Positions 9,956 to 21,449 of a stretch of 56,973 nt of DNA are shown one piece after another. Under the pieces are notes generated by a model. The model was not told where the DNA came from. It made no database searches and saw nothing but the letters and a program-made list of their open reading frames with translations. Where the stretch lies: contig JAMYWO010000093.1 of the NCBI GenBank assembly GCA_024220525.1, positions 91,026 to 147,998 of the forward strand, given 5' to 3'. Position 1 is the first letter of the stretch. Each line of letters starts with the position of its first letter. Both the position numbers and the translations under genes were made by a program. Source of the stretch: Cochliopodium minus (lineage: Eukaryota; Discosea; Himatismenida; Cochliopodiidae).

Positions 9956-12900
9956 TGTAAAAAAAAATTATTTTTATTTTTTTTATTTTTTATTTTTATT
10001 TATATTTATATTTATTTTTTATTTTTTCATTTTTTATTTTTTATTTTTATTATTTAATTTTATTATTTAATTTTTATTATTTAATTTTTATTATTTTTTT
10101 ATTTTATTATTTTATTATTTTATTATTTTATTTTTAAATATTTTTTATATTTGTTTGTTATTTGTTATTTGTTATTTTTATTTTATTTATTTACTCTTTG
10201 ATAAACTATTTTATTTTCAAAAGGACAAATTTCCATACGGGATAGCTGGAACAGTTATTTTCGTGTTCGCAGGGTCAACAGGGTCATCTTTCCACTTGGC
10301 AAAAGTGAGAATCGGAGGAACCCTCATTGGAAACTTATTCACTTTTCTCGTTCTCAAGTTTTCTTTCTCGTCTCCCTATTCCATTACTGGTACCTCCAAA
10401 AAAAAAATTCTATTTATTTTTTTGTATTTTTCTTTTTTTTTTGAAATTTTTTTTTTTATTTGTTTAAAATATATTATTATTATTTCAATTTTGAAATTTT
10501 TTTTTAGTTTAAAATATATTATTTTAATTGTTTATTTGGAAAATTTTTTTTATTTTTAAAATATTATTGTTATTGTTTATTCCAAAAAATTTTTTGCAAA
10601 TATTTTTTTGTTTTTTATTTCAATTAATTTTTTTTTTTATATTTATTTTTTATTTTAATTAATTTTCAATATTTTTGATTAATGTTTAAAGTATTATTAT
10701 TTTTTTTTATTTGTTTAAAATATTATTATTATTTTTATTTTGAAAATTTTTTTTGCAGTAATTTTTGTTTTTTATCTTTAATTTTATATTTATTTTTTAA
10801 TTTAATTAATTTTTTCATTATTTTTAGCGTTTGGTACTGGGTTCGTCACATTTATGGCGTTGATTTCAACAGATTACGGCGAAATAGCGGGAGTGGCAAC
10901 ATACGTGGGCATCTCCTCCCTTTACACTCGTATCGGCTCCTCTCAAAACTTGGAAGTCTACATCGTTGTTTCTCTCTTAGAAACTTTTTTGGGTAAAATA
11001 AATAAACAATCGAAAATTATTTTAAAAATCAAACAAAAAATGAAAATAAAAAAAAAATCCAACAAAATAAAAAATGAAACAAAAATAATTAATAAAAAAT
11101 GAAAAAATAAAAATAAAAATAAAAAATATCCAATAAACAAAAAATAAAAGAATATATAAATAAATTTAAATATAATTTCTAATCAAAAAATTAAATAAAT
11201 ATAATTTAAAATAATTTAAAAATAAAAATAAAAATAAAAATAAAAATAATTTATAAACAATTTAACAATATTTTATAAACAATTTAACAATATTAAATTT
11301 AAATATAATTAAATAATATTTATAATAAAATACAATAAAAAAAAAAAAATAAAAAATAAATAAATAATTTTTGTTTTGGTGATGAACAGGAGGGATGATA
11401 ATTTTGTTTGTTTATTCTTTCAAGTGGTGGACAACTTCTGCGAGAAAGCTCCTCTGCCAGAGATACAAAGAGTCCATGTCCCTTATCAGACAATCGATCA
11501 TCTACTGTAAAATAAAATAAAAAAACAAAAAATAAAAAAATAAAAAAATAAAAAATGAAAAAATGAAATAAAAAAAAATAAAAAAAAAATGAAGATAAAA
11601 AAAAAATAAAAAATAAAAAATAAAAAATAAAAAATAAAAAATAAATAAAAAATAAAAAATAAAAAAATGAAGATAAAAATAATAAAAATAAAAAATTAAT
11701 TTAAAAATAAAAATAAATAAAGATAAATAAAAAATAAAATAAAAAATAAATTAAAAAATAAAAAAATAAAATATTTTTTAGGTGCATTTGTTGTGGATAA
11801 TATTGGAGGAGAAAAGGCGGAAATTTTGTTCGACCATCACAGTGTTTATCCAAATATCAACTCCATCAAACAAAATTTGGTTGTTCAAAATGCTCTCCTA
11901 AGTGATATCCAAGAAGAAGTAAAAAAAAAAAAAATATTAAAAATTATTTTCATTTTATCCTTTTTTTTTTATTTTTTTAATTTTTTATTTATTTTTGTTA
12001 TTTTTTTATTTTTTATTTTTATTTTTTTATTTTTTTATTTTTATTTTATTTTTAAAAAAAAAGCCTTTGATTTACCGTCCTAAAATGAGAGTGGAAGAAA
12101 ACCATATCATTTTCACAGAGTTGATGAACATTTCCGACTACATCCAGTGGTGTTCACATGCTGCCAAAACCCTCTCTGAAGAAAAAGAAGGTAAAAATAA
12201 AAAAATAAAATAAACAAAAAATAAAATAAAAAATAAAAAATAAAATAAAAATAATAAAAAAATAACAAAAATAATAAAAAAAAAAATAACAATAAAAAAT
12301 ACAAAATACAAAAATACAATAAAATAAAATAAAACAAAAAATAAAATAAAAATAAAAATAAAATAAAAAATAAAAAAAAACAAAAAATTTTAGAAATAAA
12401 ATTAAAATTGTTTTTATTTTTTTTTGTAGGTTGTGAACAGCTTTTTCCTCCAATTAGGGATGTTGTGCATAGTTTGGTAAATGATTTGAAGAGCTGTCTT
12501 TTGGAATCTGAGAAGGCCATTTTACAGTTTGACGATTCAGGACTTGACAGAAAATTTATGGTAAAAATAAAAATAAACAATAAAATAAAATAACAATAAA
12601 ATAAAATAACAAAAATAAATAAAATAAATAAAATAAATAAAAAAAATAAAAATATAAAAAAATAAAATAAAATGACAAAAATAAATAAAATAAATAAAAT
12701 AAATAAAATAAATAAAATAAAATAAAAAATAATAGAATAATAAATAAAATATTATAAATATTATAAAATATTACATAAAATATTTTTTTTTAGGGAAGAA
12801 CAAAAGAAATTTACAAAAATATTAATCTTTTGGAAGAATACTCCATGAAAACTCTAATCAAGGTTCTAAGAGACAGATCTGAAAACAAGTTGGACAACAA

Positions 12901-13024
12901 AGTTTTGAGTTCTTTTTTGTCTTTTGTTTTCACTTTTAGCAAAATTGCAAACTCTGTTGATAATTTGTGGGAAACAATTTTCAGATGGAAAGTCACTTAT
13001 TATCTTGACATTTCTCATTTTTAA
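9891..13024 (+). CDS. FUSC/ALMT-like membrane transporter, 5' end missing
   Basis: Eight exons (9891-9956, 10224-10389, 10828-10992, 11390-11506, 11782-11918, 12064-12190, 12430-12560, 12794-13024) sum to 1140 nt and stay in frame, about 379 residues. The first part has about six membrane helices, for example AVTIACIPILIPIFTKFF, YGIAGTVIFVFAGSTGSSFH, VRIGGTLIGNLFTFLVLKF and AFGTGFVTFMALISTDY. The R-x-GGT-L-G pattern after an AGSTGSS turn is typical of the fusaric-acid-resistance/aluminium-activated malate transporter group, which exports aromatic acids or conducts organic anions. The C-terminal half is a soluble helical domain. There is no Met start: the gene begins at the N at 9889. Introns reach 440 bases and are almost pure A/T. 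Confidence 0.65.
9957..10223. repeat. T-rich low-complexity intron
   Basis: Intron of the FUSC-like gene made of TTTTTATT / TTATTTTATTA units on the plus strand; no gene content. Confidence 0.7.
11507..11781. repeat. A-rich (AAAAATA)n intron
   Basis: Intron of the FUSC-like gene, nearly all AAAATAAAAAAT units on the plus strand, opposite in strand bias to the intron at 9957-10223. Confidence 0.7.
12191..12429. repeat. A-rich low-complexity intron
   Basis: A-rich AAATAAAAA repeat intron between two FUSC-like exons; open frames here on the minus strand (poly Phe/Tyr/Leu) are composition artefacts. Confidence 0.7.
12561..12793. repeat. (AAATAAAT)n intron with phased repeat
   Basis: Intron of the FUSC-like gene. 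The plus strand carries AAATAAATAAAA units in two similar blocks, each preceded by an AACA or GACA variant, suggesting local duplication. Confidence 0.65.
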
Positions 13025-13105
13025 AAAAAAAATAAAAAATAAAAATAAAAAATAATTTAATTATATTTTTTTTAAAAAAAATAATAAATTTTGAGCGAGA
13101 ATTTG

Positions 13106-14753
13106 TTAATTTTTCTTGACAGTGTCAATTAAATCAACTGGAAATTTTTCCAAAAATTGATCAAGTGTATTTCTTGCTACTATGTGAAAAGAATCAGTTC
13201 CTACATAATCTTCTGGATGAGCCAAATTTGTGGCAAAAAATATTTTTTTGGTTTCGTGAAATTCACTAAAAGAAAATTCTTCAGTCTCTATAAATAAAAA
13301 AAAAATAAGAATTACTTTGAAAAATTAATTGAAAAAAAAAACTATTTACTTTCTTCACCGTTATTGATGTAGAGTATTCTTTTCACCAAATCAACAAAAA
13401 TGATCAAATTTCCTTTTTGTTTGTTGTATCCATACGCAAAAGTATATTTTTTTTCTTGTGAAGCTAAATTTAATAAAAATTGATTATCAAAAAAAAATTA
13501 AAAAAATATTTACAAGTTCCCCTGTGACCATTCAAACAAATTCCTCTTCCAGTTTTAAAATGGTTTAAAAATGAATAATTTTTTGGATATCCTTGAATGA
13601 TCCCGATGCAAACACGTTGAAGTTCTGTGCAATCAAATTTTAATTCCACTTTTAATAAATAAATAAGAAAAAAATAATAAATAAAATTTTCTTTAAAAAA
13701 TTTTTTACATTTGTAAATTTGATCATTTCGAAATGGATTCTTGCTTCTGCACTCTGTCTTTACATGGTAGTAATATCTAAACAAAAATAAAAAAATTTAA
13801 AAATAAATACAAAATACAAAATAAAAAATAAATAAATAAAAAATAACAAAAAATAAAAAATAAACAATAATAATTTTAAATAAAAAATTGAATTAAAAAA
13901 AATAAATATAGAAAATAAAAATTTTAATAATAAATAATAAATAAAAAATAAAAATAAAAAATAAAAGTAATAATAAATGTAAAAAAAAAAAAAATGTTTT
14001 TATTACTTTTTTTCATGCTCACTTTCTGGTATGAGTTCGAGGTATTTATTGTTGTTAGAAATTTTGAAAAGAGATTTCTCATCTTTATCCATGTTCTTGT
14101 TCAAAACCCACTCAAAGCGTCCTTCCTGATAAAACTGCTTCCAATCACTTATCTTTTTTGTGATCTCCATCTCCTCTTCTTCGTTTTTCACAAAAATTAA
14201 TTCGTCTCTAAAACTTAGTTTTTTCCAAAGCAGATCCCTTTTGCAAAAAAAAGAAAAAAAAATGTAAAAAAAAAATTGTTATTAAAAAATGAATATTAAA
14301 TTAAAACAATTGATTCAAGGGATTGCAAATGAAAATAATATTTAATAAATAAAAATTATATTAAAAAATAAAAAAAATAATAAAATTAAAAAAGAATTGA
14401 TTCATTAGATTGTAAATCGATATGATTCCTTTATAAATCAAATATCACAATATATCTTTATGATTCAAATTATTTTCTGATTTATTTGATTTTATTTGAT
14501 TTTATTAATTTTCTTACGAATCAGCCAGTTTGTTACATATTTTATTGCATCTCGAAAATCTCCCTATTGTCTTGATACTGCAAAAAGATAGCATATATTC
14601 AACGACTGTCTTGGGAAGTTTTTCCAAAAGTGTGATTTTCACCTTATTTCTCGGTTTCTTTTTATTGAGATTATTATTCTTTTTATTATTTGCTTTATTG
14701 GCATTCTTGTAAGAGTTCAAAAGATTGATATTAATGGTGTTAGTGTTCGACAT
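13106..14753 (-). CDS. F-box protein with SPRY-like C-terminal domain
   Basis: Six exons on the minus strand (14518-14753, 14007-14239, 13709-13776, 13514-13648, 13350-13463, 13106-13287). Residues about 40-95 are an F-box (ITLLEKLPKTVVEYMLSFCS, then RCNKICNKLADSDLLWKK), the Skp1-binding module of SCF ubiquitin ligases. The C-terminal exons read like a SPRY domain: IGIIQGYP, GRGICLNGH, KYTFAYGYNKQKGNLIIFVD and RILYINNGEE (the D...G-like pattern of B30.2/SPRY), then KKIFFATNL. Likely a substrate receptor. Oddity: the A8 run near 14219-14226 puts the F-box frame one base out; a ninth A would give WKKKLSFRDEL, and the exon sum (968) is one short of a multiple of three. A different acceptor (just before AGACGAATT) would also keep frame but lose the end of the F-box. 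Confidence 0.7.
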
Positions 14754-15033
14754 TTTTTTTTTTTATTAATTCTCTTTTCACTTGTTAAATTTTTTCATGT
14801 TTATTCATCTTTTTCCAATATCATTCTCAAATTTTGAAATGACTCACAATCATTTCCTTTTTTTAAAAAAATACAATATTTTTTTTGTTTGATCCAAAAC
14901 ATAGATAATTTTAAATTTTCACTCAAAAATTAAAAATTCGAAATTGAAAAAAAAAATTTTAAAATTAAAAAACAAAAATAGATTTTAAGATTAATCCCAA
15001 TAACTACTTCAATGACCAAATAAAATTAAAGTT

Positions 15034-16263
15034 TCATTTACAAATCAAAGAAAAAGATAAGGGATAATGATCAGACAACAAAGGATCACCCTGATTAACA
15101 TTCAAAACATCAAAAGAAACAATCTCCAAATCTAAAAACTTGGTATCATCCAAAGACTGAAAAAAGAAACAATAATCAATCGTCCTTTCGGGAATTTCAA
15201 AATAATTTCCTCCGAAAGTTTTTAGTTGATCTTTTTTGCATCTTTGCTGGATATTCACCGCACCCTCCCCCAAAATCTCCGCCATTTCGTTGTACAAAGA
15301 AGTTTTGTAGTCTATGTTGAGATCTCCCATTAGCAACACACCCACATTCTCGTAATTGGTGTCATTTTCCGAAACATATTTCCTTATCATATCTCTTATT
15401 TGTGTTATTTGTTTTCTTTTGTTTCCCTCATTAAATGGATCTTTTTTTTTTTTTGTTTAAATAGATAAAATAAAATGAAATAAAAATTTTTGTTAGAAAT
15501 TCTTACCTGTGTGAGTATTTAAGAGAATTAATTGTTTTCCTTCTCCCCAATAAGATGAAACATCAATATGTGTCAATTGAATTCCTTTATTAGAACTTGA
15601 TTCTATTCCAATTAAAAATTGAAAATAAAAAAAAAATTTTAAAAAAAAATAAAAAATAAAAAATAAAAAATAAAAAATTCTCCTCTTTCTTTACCACTTA
15701 CTGAAAAGACTTCTCTTTTTTCATTAATTAATTTTATATCGTTTTTCCATGAAGTAAACAACCCCCCATTCTTGCTTTTGAAGCAATGATAAGAGTAAAG
15801 AACTTTGAAAAAATCAAATTTTTTGAAAACACTATTTTCCTTGTCAATCTGATTGATGTCGAGGTATTTATGTGTTGTATGTGTTTTCCTAATATGTTGT
15901 GATACAATATCATATGAAGGTCCTTTAAAATAATTAAAAATGAACAAATATATAAAGATATAACAAGATGAAACTTTAATAAATGAAAAGATCAATAATG
16001 AAAGGATAAATTAGAATACACAAATTGCATATTATTGCATATTTAAATATTTTATATAAGGGGAATTCAAATATTTTCACTTTGTTTTATAAATTGATGA
16101 ATAATTTACCCCAATTTTCTTGGAGAGTTATGATATCTGTATTTTTGATCAATTGGGAAATGAGATTTGCACGTTCATATTTTTTGGTGCATTTATAACC
16201 AGATAGAACATAATTGGGAACGAGATAACAATTCAAACTGAAAAAAGATAAAGGTTTCTTCAT
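15034..16263 (-). CDS. Endonuclease/exonuclease/phosphatase family enzyme, neutral sphingomyelinase-like
   Basis: Four exons (16110-16263, 15695-15922, 15507-15602, 15034-15440) sum to 885 nt, 294 aa. The order of catalytic motifs is that of the EEP (DNase I-like) fold: SLNCYLVPNY at the start, DIITLQENWG (metal-binding Glu), GGLFTSW, ILLNTHT (Asn/His), MGDLNI (Asp, Asn) and LLSDHYPLSFS (Asp-His). NTHTDPF..GN..RKQITQI resembles secreted and neutral sphingomyelinases more than DNase or IPPase relatives. Predicted role: Mg-dependent phosphodiesterase, probably acting on sphingomyelin or ceramide phospholipid. No signal peptide is evident; ATG at 16263 is the first in frame. Confidence 0.8.
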
Positions 16264-16341
16264 ATTCCAATTTTTCTTTCAGTGAAATCAATTTTTTTTT
16301 ATTTTTTTATTTTTATTTTTATAAATAATTTTAATTTTTTA

Positions 16342-18263
16342 TTATTTCTTTTGAAGATCAAGTTTTCCAGTAAATCTATCATAAACAGCTTCGACTTCAA
16401 GAACTTTCTCATGAATGAGAGAAATGATACAAGATTCCAAAGGAGAATCAACATCACCAGAATCTTTCTGAGAATGGTTTCTGTCAGACCGATTAAAATG
16501 AGGTTGTCTGTTATTAGAAGAAGGAAGATTTCCAAGGAAAACTCGAAGAAAAAAAGCAGAAAGACTAACAAGAGTACAAGGCTTACATCTCTGAACTACA
16601 TCAAAGCTTTTAAGGGAGACATAGTTCAATTTGATCCCATAATCGTTTTTAAACTTGTTTGCTTCCCAGTTACTAAGTGTAACGAAACGAATCACTTCAG
16701 AAGACAAAATGTCGGAGAGTTCTTTTGGGACACTGTAGTTCCATTTGGAGATGTTGAAGACAGCGGTGGTGGTTTTGTTGGAGATCTGCAAGTTTTTGAT
16801 TGGCGCGTCGTCTTGGTTGTAACTCTTTTGGCCTCTTTGTTCTTCCACTTCAAAGGAGAATCCGATGGCCAGAGAACTTCTTTTTATTAGCGTAGAAAAA
16901 TCCTCTCCCAGCACTCTTACAAGAGCTAAAGATAAAAGTTTATAAATAAAAAATTAATAAAAAAAAAAGAAAGAAAAAGAGTTTTAAAATTTTTTCAAAT
17001 TGAACAACAAAAAATTTATAAATAAATGTGAAACAAATATAAAAATAAATCTAGATCTTTTTAAAAATTAAAGAAATAGTATTAAATTAATAAAATTGAT
17101 AAAAGCATTATAAAAAAAATTCAAAGAAAATAAAAATGAAAACAGCTCTTCTTTTTAATTTAAAAAATAACCTTGAGGTAAATCATCAATTTTGTTGACG
17201 TAAATTTTTTCAGTCTTTGGAAGGGTAGATACACTTGGCAATTTCCTCATTTCTTTCATTGTAGAGTTGAACAATGGAGAGAGAGATCTGCTGTCCACTC
17301 TGACAAACTTGTATTTCAACGAGGAGACTTCTTCGTTCTCAGAAAAGATGGTCAGAAGATTTTCTCTTTTGATTTTGGTTGTTTCGCTGAAAAGATCGTT
17401 CTGTGATTCGAATGAAAGATGAATTCTCCTTATTATTATTTCTTTCATTTTCATTGCAGTCGTTATCTTTTCTTTTGTGTAGAAGATGAAATCTGCGAGG
17501 TTGTTTAACTTGTAGATGATGTGATTATATGCATCTGACAGATTGATCTCCACCACATCTGGGATATTTATCACCAAGCAGTTTTCCATCAATCTTTCTT
17601 CGTTGAAATAGGGATTACCTTTGATATCAATCAATGCATCTTCCTTTAATATTTCCACTTGCAATTTATTTTTATCATTATCCTAATTTGTTCAATAATT
17701 AAAAGTTAATTAAACCCTTTCAAGAAAGATATGTTTTTTTTTTTTACCACTTCATCTTCATTAACTTCTTTTTCCACATCTTCCTTCTCTTCTTTCTTTT
17801 CTTTTTTTACATCTTCTTTCTTTAGATTTATTTCCTCTGTTGTATTTTTTGTTTTTTCCAATAATGTTTTCAACTTTTTGTTTTTTTGTGATTTTTGAGA
17901 TATTTCTTTATTTTTTCTCTTTTTCTCAATTTTTGGCTTTAAATTAGAGGATGATTCAAGACCCATAATTACTTTATCTCCATATTTCAAACACAATTGT
18001 TCTTTCCATAATTTTTGAACCTCCTCTTTCACTTTATCTTCCTTTTTATCTTCTTTTTTCTTAATTTCTTTTACGGTTTGTTTTGTTGAGAATAATGAAT
18101 CAAAATCCACATTCCTATCAACAGATTTTGTTTTCCTCTTTTGAATTTGTCTATTTTCTTTAATATTTTTTTTTGTTTCGGTAATTTCAACTTTATCAAC
18201 TTTTTCTTCTTTATTTTTATTTGATGAATCCTCATATTCTATTTTAACAACAAATTTGCTCAT
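16342..18263 (-). CDS. Lysine-rich protein of unknown function (536 aa)
   Basis: Three exons (17748-18263, 17172-17682, 16342-16925) sum to 1611 nt with consistent phases. The first 180 residues are highly charged (Lys/Glu runs such as KKEDKKEDKVKEE and KKRKNKEISQKSQKNKK), rich in nuclear-localisation-like stretches. Residues about 180-350 and 350-536 are better ordered: LVINIPDVVEINLSDAYNHI, YKFVRVDSRSLSPLF, LVRVLGEDFSTLIKRSSLAI and IRFVTLSNWEANKF. I do not recognise a domain. A nuclear or nucleolar role is a guess from the basic N-terminus. The splice joins (DEV|DNDK and LPQ|ALVRV) are good evidence that this is one gene. Confidence 0.6.
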
Positions 18264-18812
18264 TTTTACCTCAATGTCTTTTCAATGAGGAGATCAACTT
18301 TTTTTTTTTATTGTTATATTGTTTTTTAAAAATTAAAAATTAACAAGATTATCAAACAATAATGTGAAATTACGAGTTGTATTAGAAGGATTAGTTTAAT
18401 GTAATTTAAATATTCTCAAATATTTATAAAAAATAAGAATTATTTCAAAAATAAATATAATTTCTTGAAATTGGGTTGGTATGAATACTATTTTTTTAAA
18501 TATTCATTCCATTCTAATCTCAAAAGTTTTTGTTGCAAGTCTTTAATTTATTCATTCCATAATAAAGTATAGAAGAACCCATAAGTAATTGCGTGGCATC
18601 TAAAATATCTTTATTCTTTTCGAAAAAAAGAAGTGATGAAAGAGAATATCAGTTTTATTTTTATTATAATTAATTTGTTTTTATGAGATTTGTTCAAAAA
18701 AAAAAAAAAAGAAAAAACGATCTGATAATTAAACACAAGGCATAATCTATTCTCAATTATTAATTTTGATCAGTCTAAATAATCAATTATATAAAAAAAT
18801 AGAAGTTCAAAT
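18264..18812. other. Intergenic, no gene seen
   Basis: About 550 AT-rich bases between a minus-strand start and a plus-strand start; stop codons in all frames, an A15 run near 18696. It must hold the promoters of both genes; no defined element is seen. Confidence 0.6.
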
Positions 18813-18818
18813 TTGTGC

Positions 18819-19672
18819 ATGGACATATTGGCTACACAATATGCCATAAATTTGGCAATATTATTCTTACAGATATATAAAGGTTATCATACTGCCATTT
18901 TACCTTTTGGGATCTTAAGAAACAATATTCTTGGATTCTCCAATTCATTTGGATTGTTAATATTGATAAATTTCTTTTGTTATTGCTATAACTTCAAAGA
19001 ATTGGTAAAAATAAATCAATTAAACTAATCAAAGAAATTATAAACCAAAATAAAATCAAAACAAAGAATAAATCATATCATCTTATGGCTCTATTGAGTG
19101 GAATATTATTCATACTATCAAACATCTTTGTAGATTTGCACATGATCAATGAAAATAAGGAAGATAAACTATTATGGATGTATATGAGCTTTGATATATT
19201 GCTCATTGTAGTGATAATCCTATTATTTGGATATATCTTCCATCATAGATCAGAATTGGTGTTTGATAGGGAAAGAAATTACAATATCTTCATCAGAATC
19301 TTTCTATCATTGGAGATAATGGCCTCTGTATTAGGAATACTCTTTTCCATCTATTTATATCTAACCAAAATCTCTACCTTTTATTTTTTATTTCATTCAC
19401 TATTCTTTTACATTGGAATGATTTTTTTGACAACAACACCCATCCACTTTATCTACGACAATACTTTCAATTTGATAGAAATCAAAATTCTCACTATGAT
19501 GCTACTTTACAGCCAATCTTTTTTCTCTATCGGAGAAATAAGCTACCATAAAACCATCTTTGCAATAAGTTACAACTCCAACAAACTAATTTACATCACT
19601 CAATTAGCAATTGACGTTTTGATTGCTACTATTCCTCCTCTATGTTCTGTTCTTTTCTTGTACGTTACTTGA
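18819..19672 (+). CDS. Multi-pass membrane protein, unknown
   Basis: Two exons, 18819-19004 and 19067-19672, joined in phase 0 (NFKEL|NKSYHL). The product is about 264 aa with roughly eight hydrophobic helices, including LLILINFFCYCYNF, MALLSGILFILSNIFVDLHM, FDILLIVVIILLFGYIF and IMASVLGILFSIYLYLT. Short charged loops (HMINENKED; HHRSELVFDRERN) separate them. No catalytic or receptor motif is recognised. It could be an orphan receptor-like or small transporter-like protein. TGA stop. It lies just upstream of the LRAT-like array, on the same strand, with no sequence similarity to it. Confidence 0.65.
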
Positions 19673-19882
19673 CTTTGAAAGATACTTTGGGTTGATTGAT
19701 TGACGTTTAACTTTGTTCCCTCCTCGATTTTGACTTTTTTTTTTTTGGCTTGTTCTAAAACTTTTGTTGAATTGAGCTTTTAAATATCGATATTCTTTCA
19801 ATATAATTAAACACATTTTTTTTACTTAGTAGAATTCGCTTTCATTTTTAAATTCATAAAATTATGAAAGAAAAAAAAAAAA

Positions 19883-21294
19883 ATGGGAAATTTTTTTGAA
19901 TATTCCAATTGGAGTTCAACAAACGGACGTAAACAAACTCCTCCAAATGCTTTAAAAAATACTTTGAATCTAACAGACAGAGAATTAAATTATCCTGAAG
20001 AGTATAAGAGTAAATTTTGTTTATATTCTTTTTTTATGTTTGCAATTATTCTCCAATTTGATAAATAGATACCACAAAAGATATCCCATATTATTTGAGA
20101 GGATTTTATGATTTTAAAGAAGATGAAAGCATTCAATCAGCAGTAAATATGCATTGCAATTTGGAAAGGATTGAATCAACTATATTCAATACATTACCTA
20201 AAAATGCCGATCATTTTCCAGTTAGATTATATATTGGGTAAAAATTTTTATTTTTAAAGAAAAAGTTGAATTCAAAGAAGATAAATTTATATAGCGCTCA
20301 AATACCCAAAAATCTATTCGGTAATCTCAAGATTTTTTAAATTAATGTTGATCTTTTTTTTTTTCTGAAAAAGTTGGATTAGCTGCTCATTTCACCCAAG
20401 AAATAGGAACAAATCATCTAGCAGTACAAGTATGTGATAAAATAAGTAATACAAAAATTTCAATTTTAAATTTCAATGAAAACATTAATTAATTTTATTA
20501 TTAATTAGTACATTGGTTGGATAACAGCTTAGTATTAGTTCACGAATTTTCAGGTAGTAATTGTATTGCAGTGTTTTATCCACAAAAAGAAAAGAAAGAA
20601 TACCCGAATATCCCGAATACAGAAGAAAACAGATTAAGAATTTGTCAAGTGATTCAAAAATGGAATTGTAGCAAAATTTATTCTTCTTTAAATGCGAATT
20701 GCCAAAATTTTACAGCGGAAATTTTTGGGGCTTTGTCTCTTGACTTTAAATTTTCTAATATGGGCGGACCTGTCAAGGATTTCATCAATTTCATTTCTAG
20801 ACCAAACAATACTCAAACTCTTCCTGTAATTTTAATTTAGTAATTTTAATTTAATAATTTTAAAATTATTAATTTATAATTAATTTTTTCAAAAATTATT
20901 TAAAAAGAATTTTTTTTTGTTTTATTTTTTTAAGTATATTTAAACTTTTTTTTTTATTCTTTTGTAGTGTTTTGTAAAAGAGGGTAGCAAGATTCTCGAA
21001 TGGACATCTCACTATGAGTTAGATCAATGGTCTAAAGAAAACCCCCAAGATTCTTACAGCGAGTTATATTATCTAATCAAGGGATTTCACAGAGGGTTTC
21101 AAGTTAAAAAGGAAGTAGGTTTCAGGTATTTTCTTTCAATATTTTTTTTTATTTTTATTTTTTATTTTAGTGAATGTCCTTATGGTGTTGCTACTTTGTT
21201 GGACACTAAAAATAATGAAAATTCTGTGAATGATGAATATTGTAATGTTTCCAATTTTGATTACCATTCAGGAAATTTTGGATCTAACAACTGA
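19883..21294 (+). CDS. LRAT/H-rev107-like protein, array copy 1
   Basis: First of seven tandem paralogues. It starts MGNFFEYSNWSS, a predicted N-myristoylation signal (Gly2). After an RQTPPNALKNTLNLTDRELN box shared by the family comes a helical domain, then the LRAT-like core: GTNHLAVQVCDKI|VHWLDN (first His and VH), and NANCQNFTAEIFGALSL with the candidate catalytic Cys. A conserved C-terminal block follows: GPVKDFINFISRPNNTQT, HYELDQW, LIKGFHRGFQVKKEVG, CPYG. LRAT and H-rev107 enzymes use His/His/Cys for phospholipid acyl transfer or hydrolysis. Introns are short. Unlike most copies, the first intron sits after EYK(N) rather than before it, and the next intron is missing. TGA stop at 21292-21294. 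Confidence 0.7.
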
Positions 21295-21449
21295 TCCTCC
21301 AAAAATTAATTTTTCTTTTTTTATAAAATGATTGTATTAAATTCTTGTTGGAAGTAAAAATAAAGATTTCATTATTCTTCCACTTATTGGTTGAATTAAT
21401 CATAACATTCAAAAAAATTTAAATAAAAAAAAAATAGATTAATTAAATT

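Noticed and set aside
12113-12580. Minus-strand open frames rich in Phe, Tyr and Leu
   Set aside because: They read through A-rich intron repeats of the FUSC-like gene in antisense; composition artefact, not proteins.
14320-14480. Two similar ATTGATTCA..GATTGTAAAT blocks in the F-box gene intron
   Set aside because: Similarity is short and in AT-rich sequence; could be chance or a small tandem duplication, with no boundaries or inverted ends.
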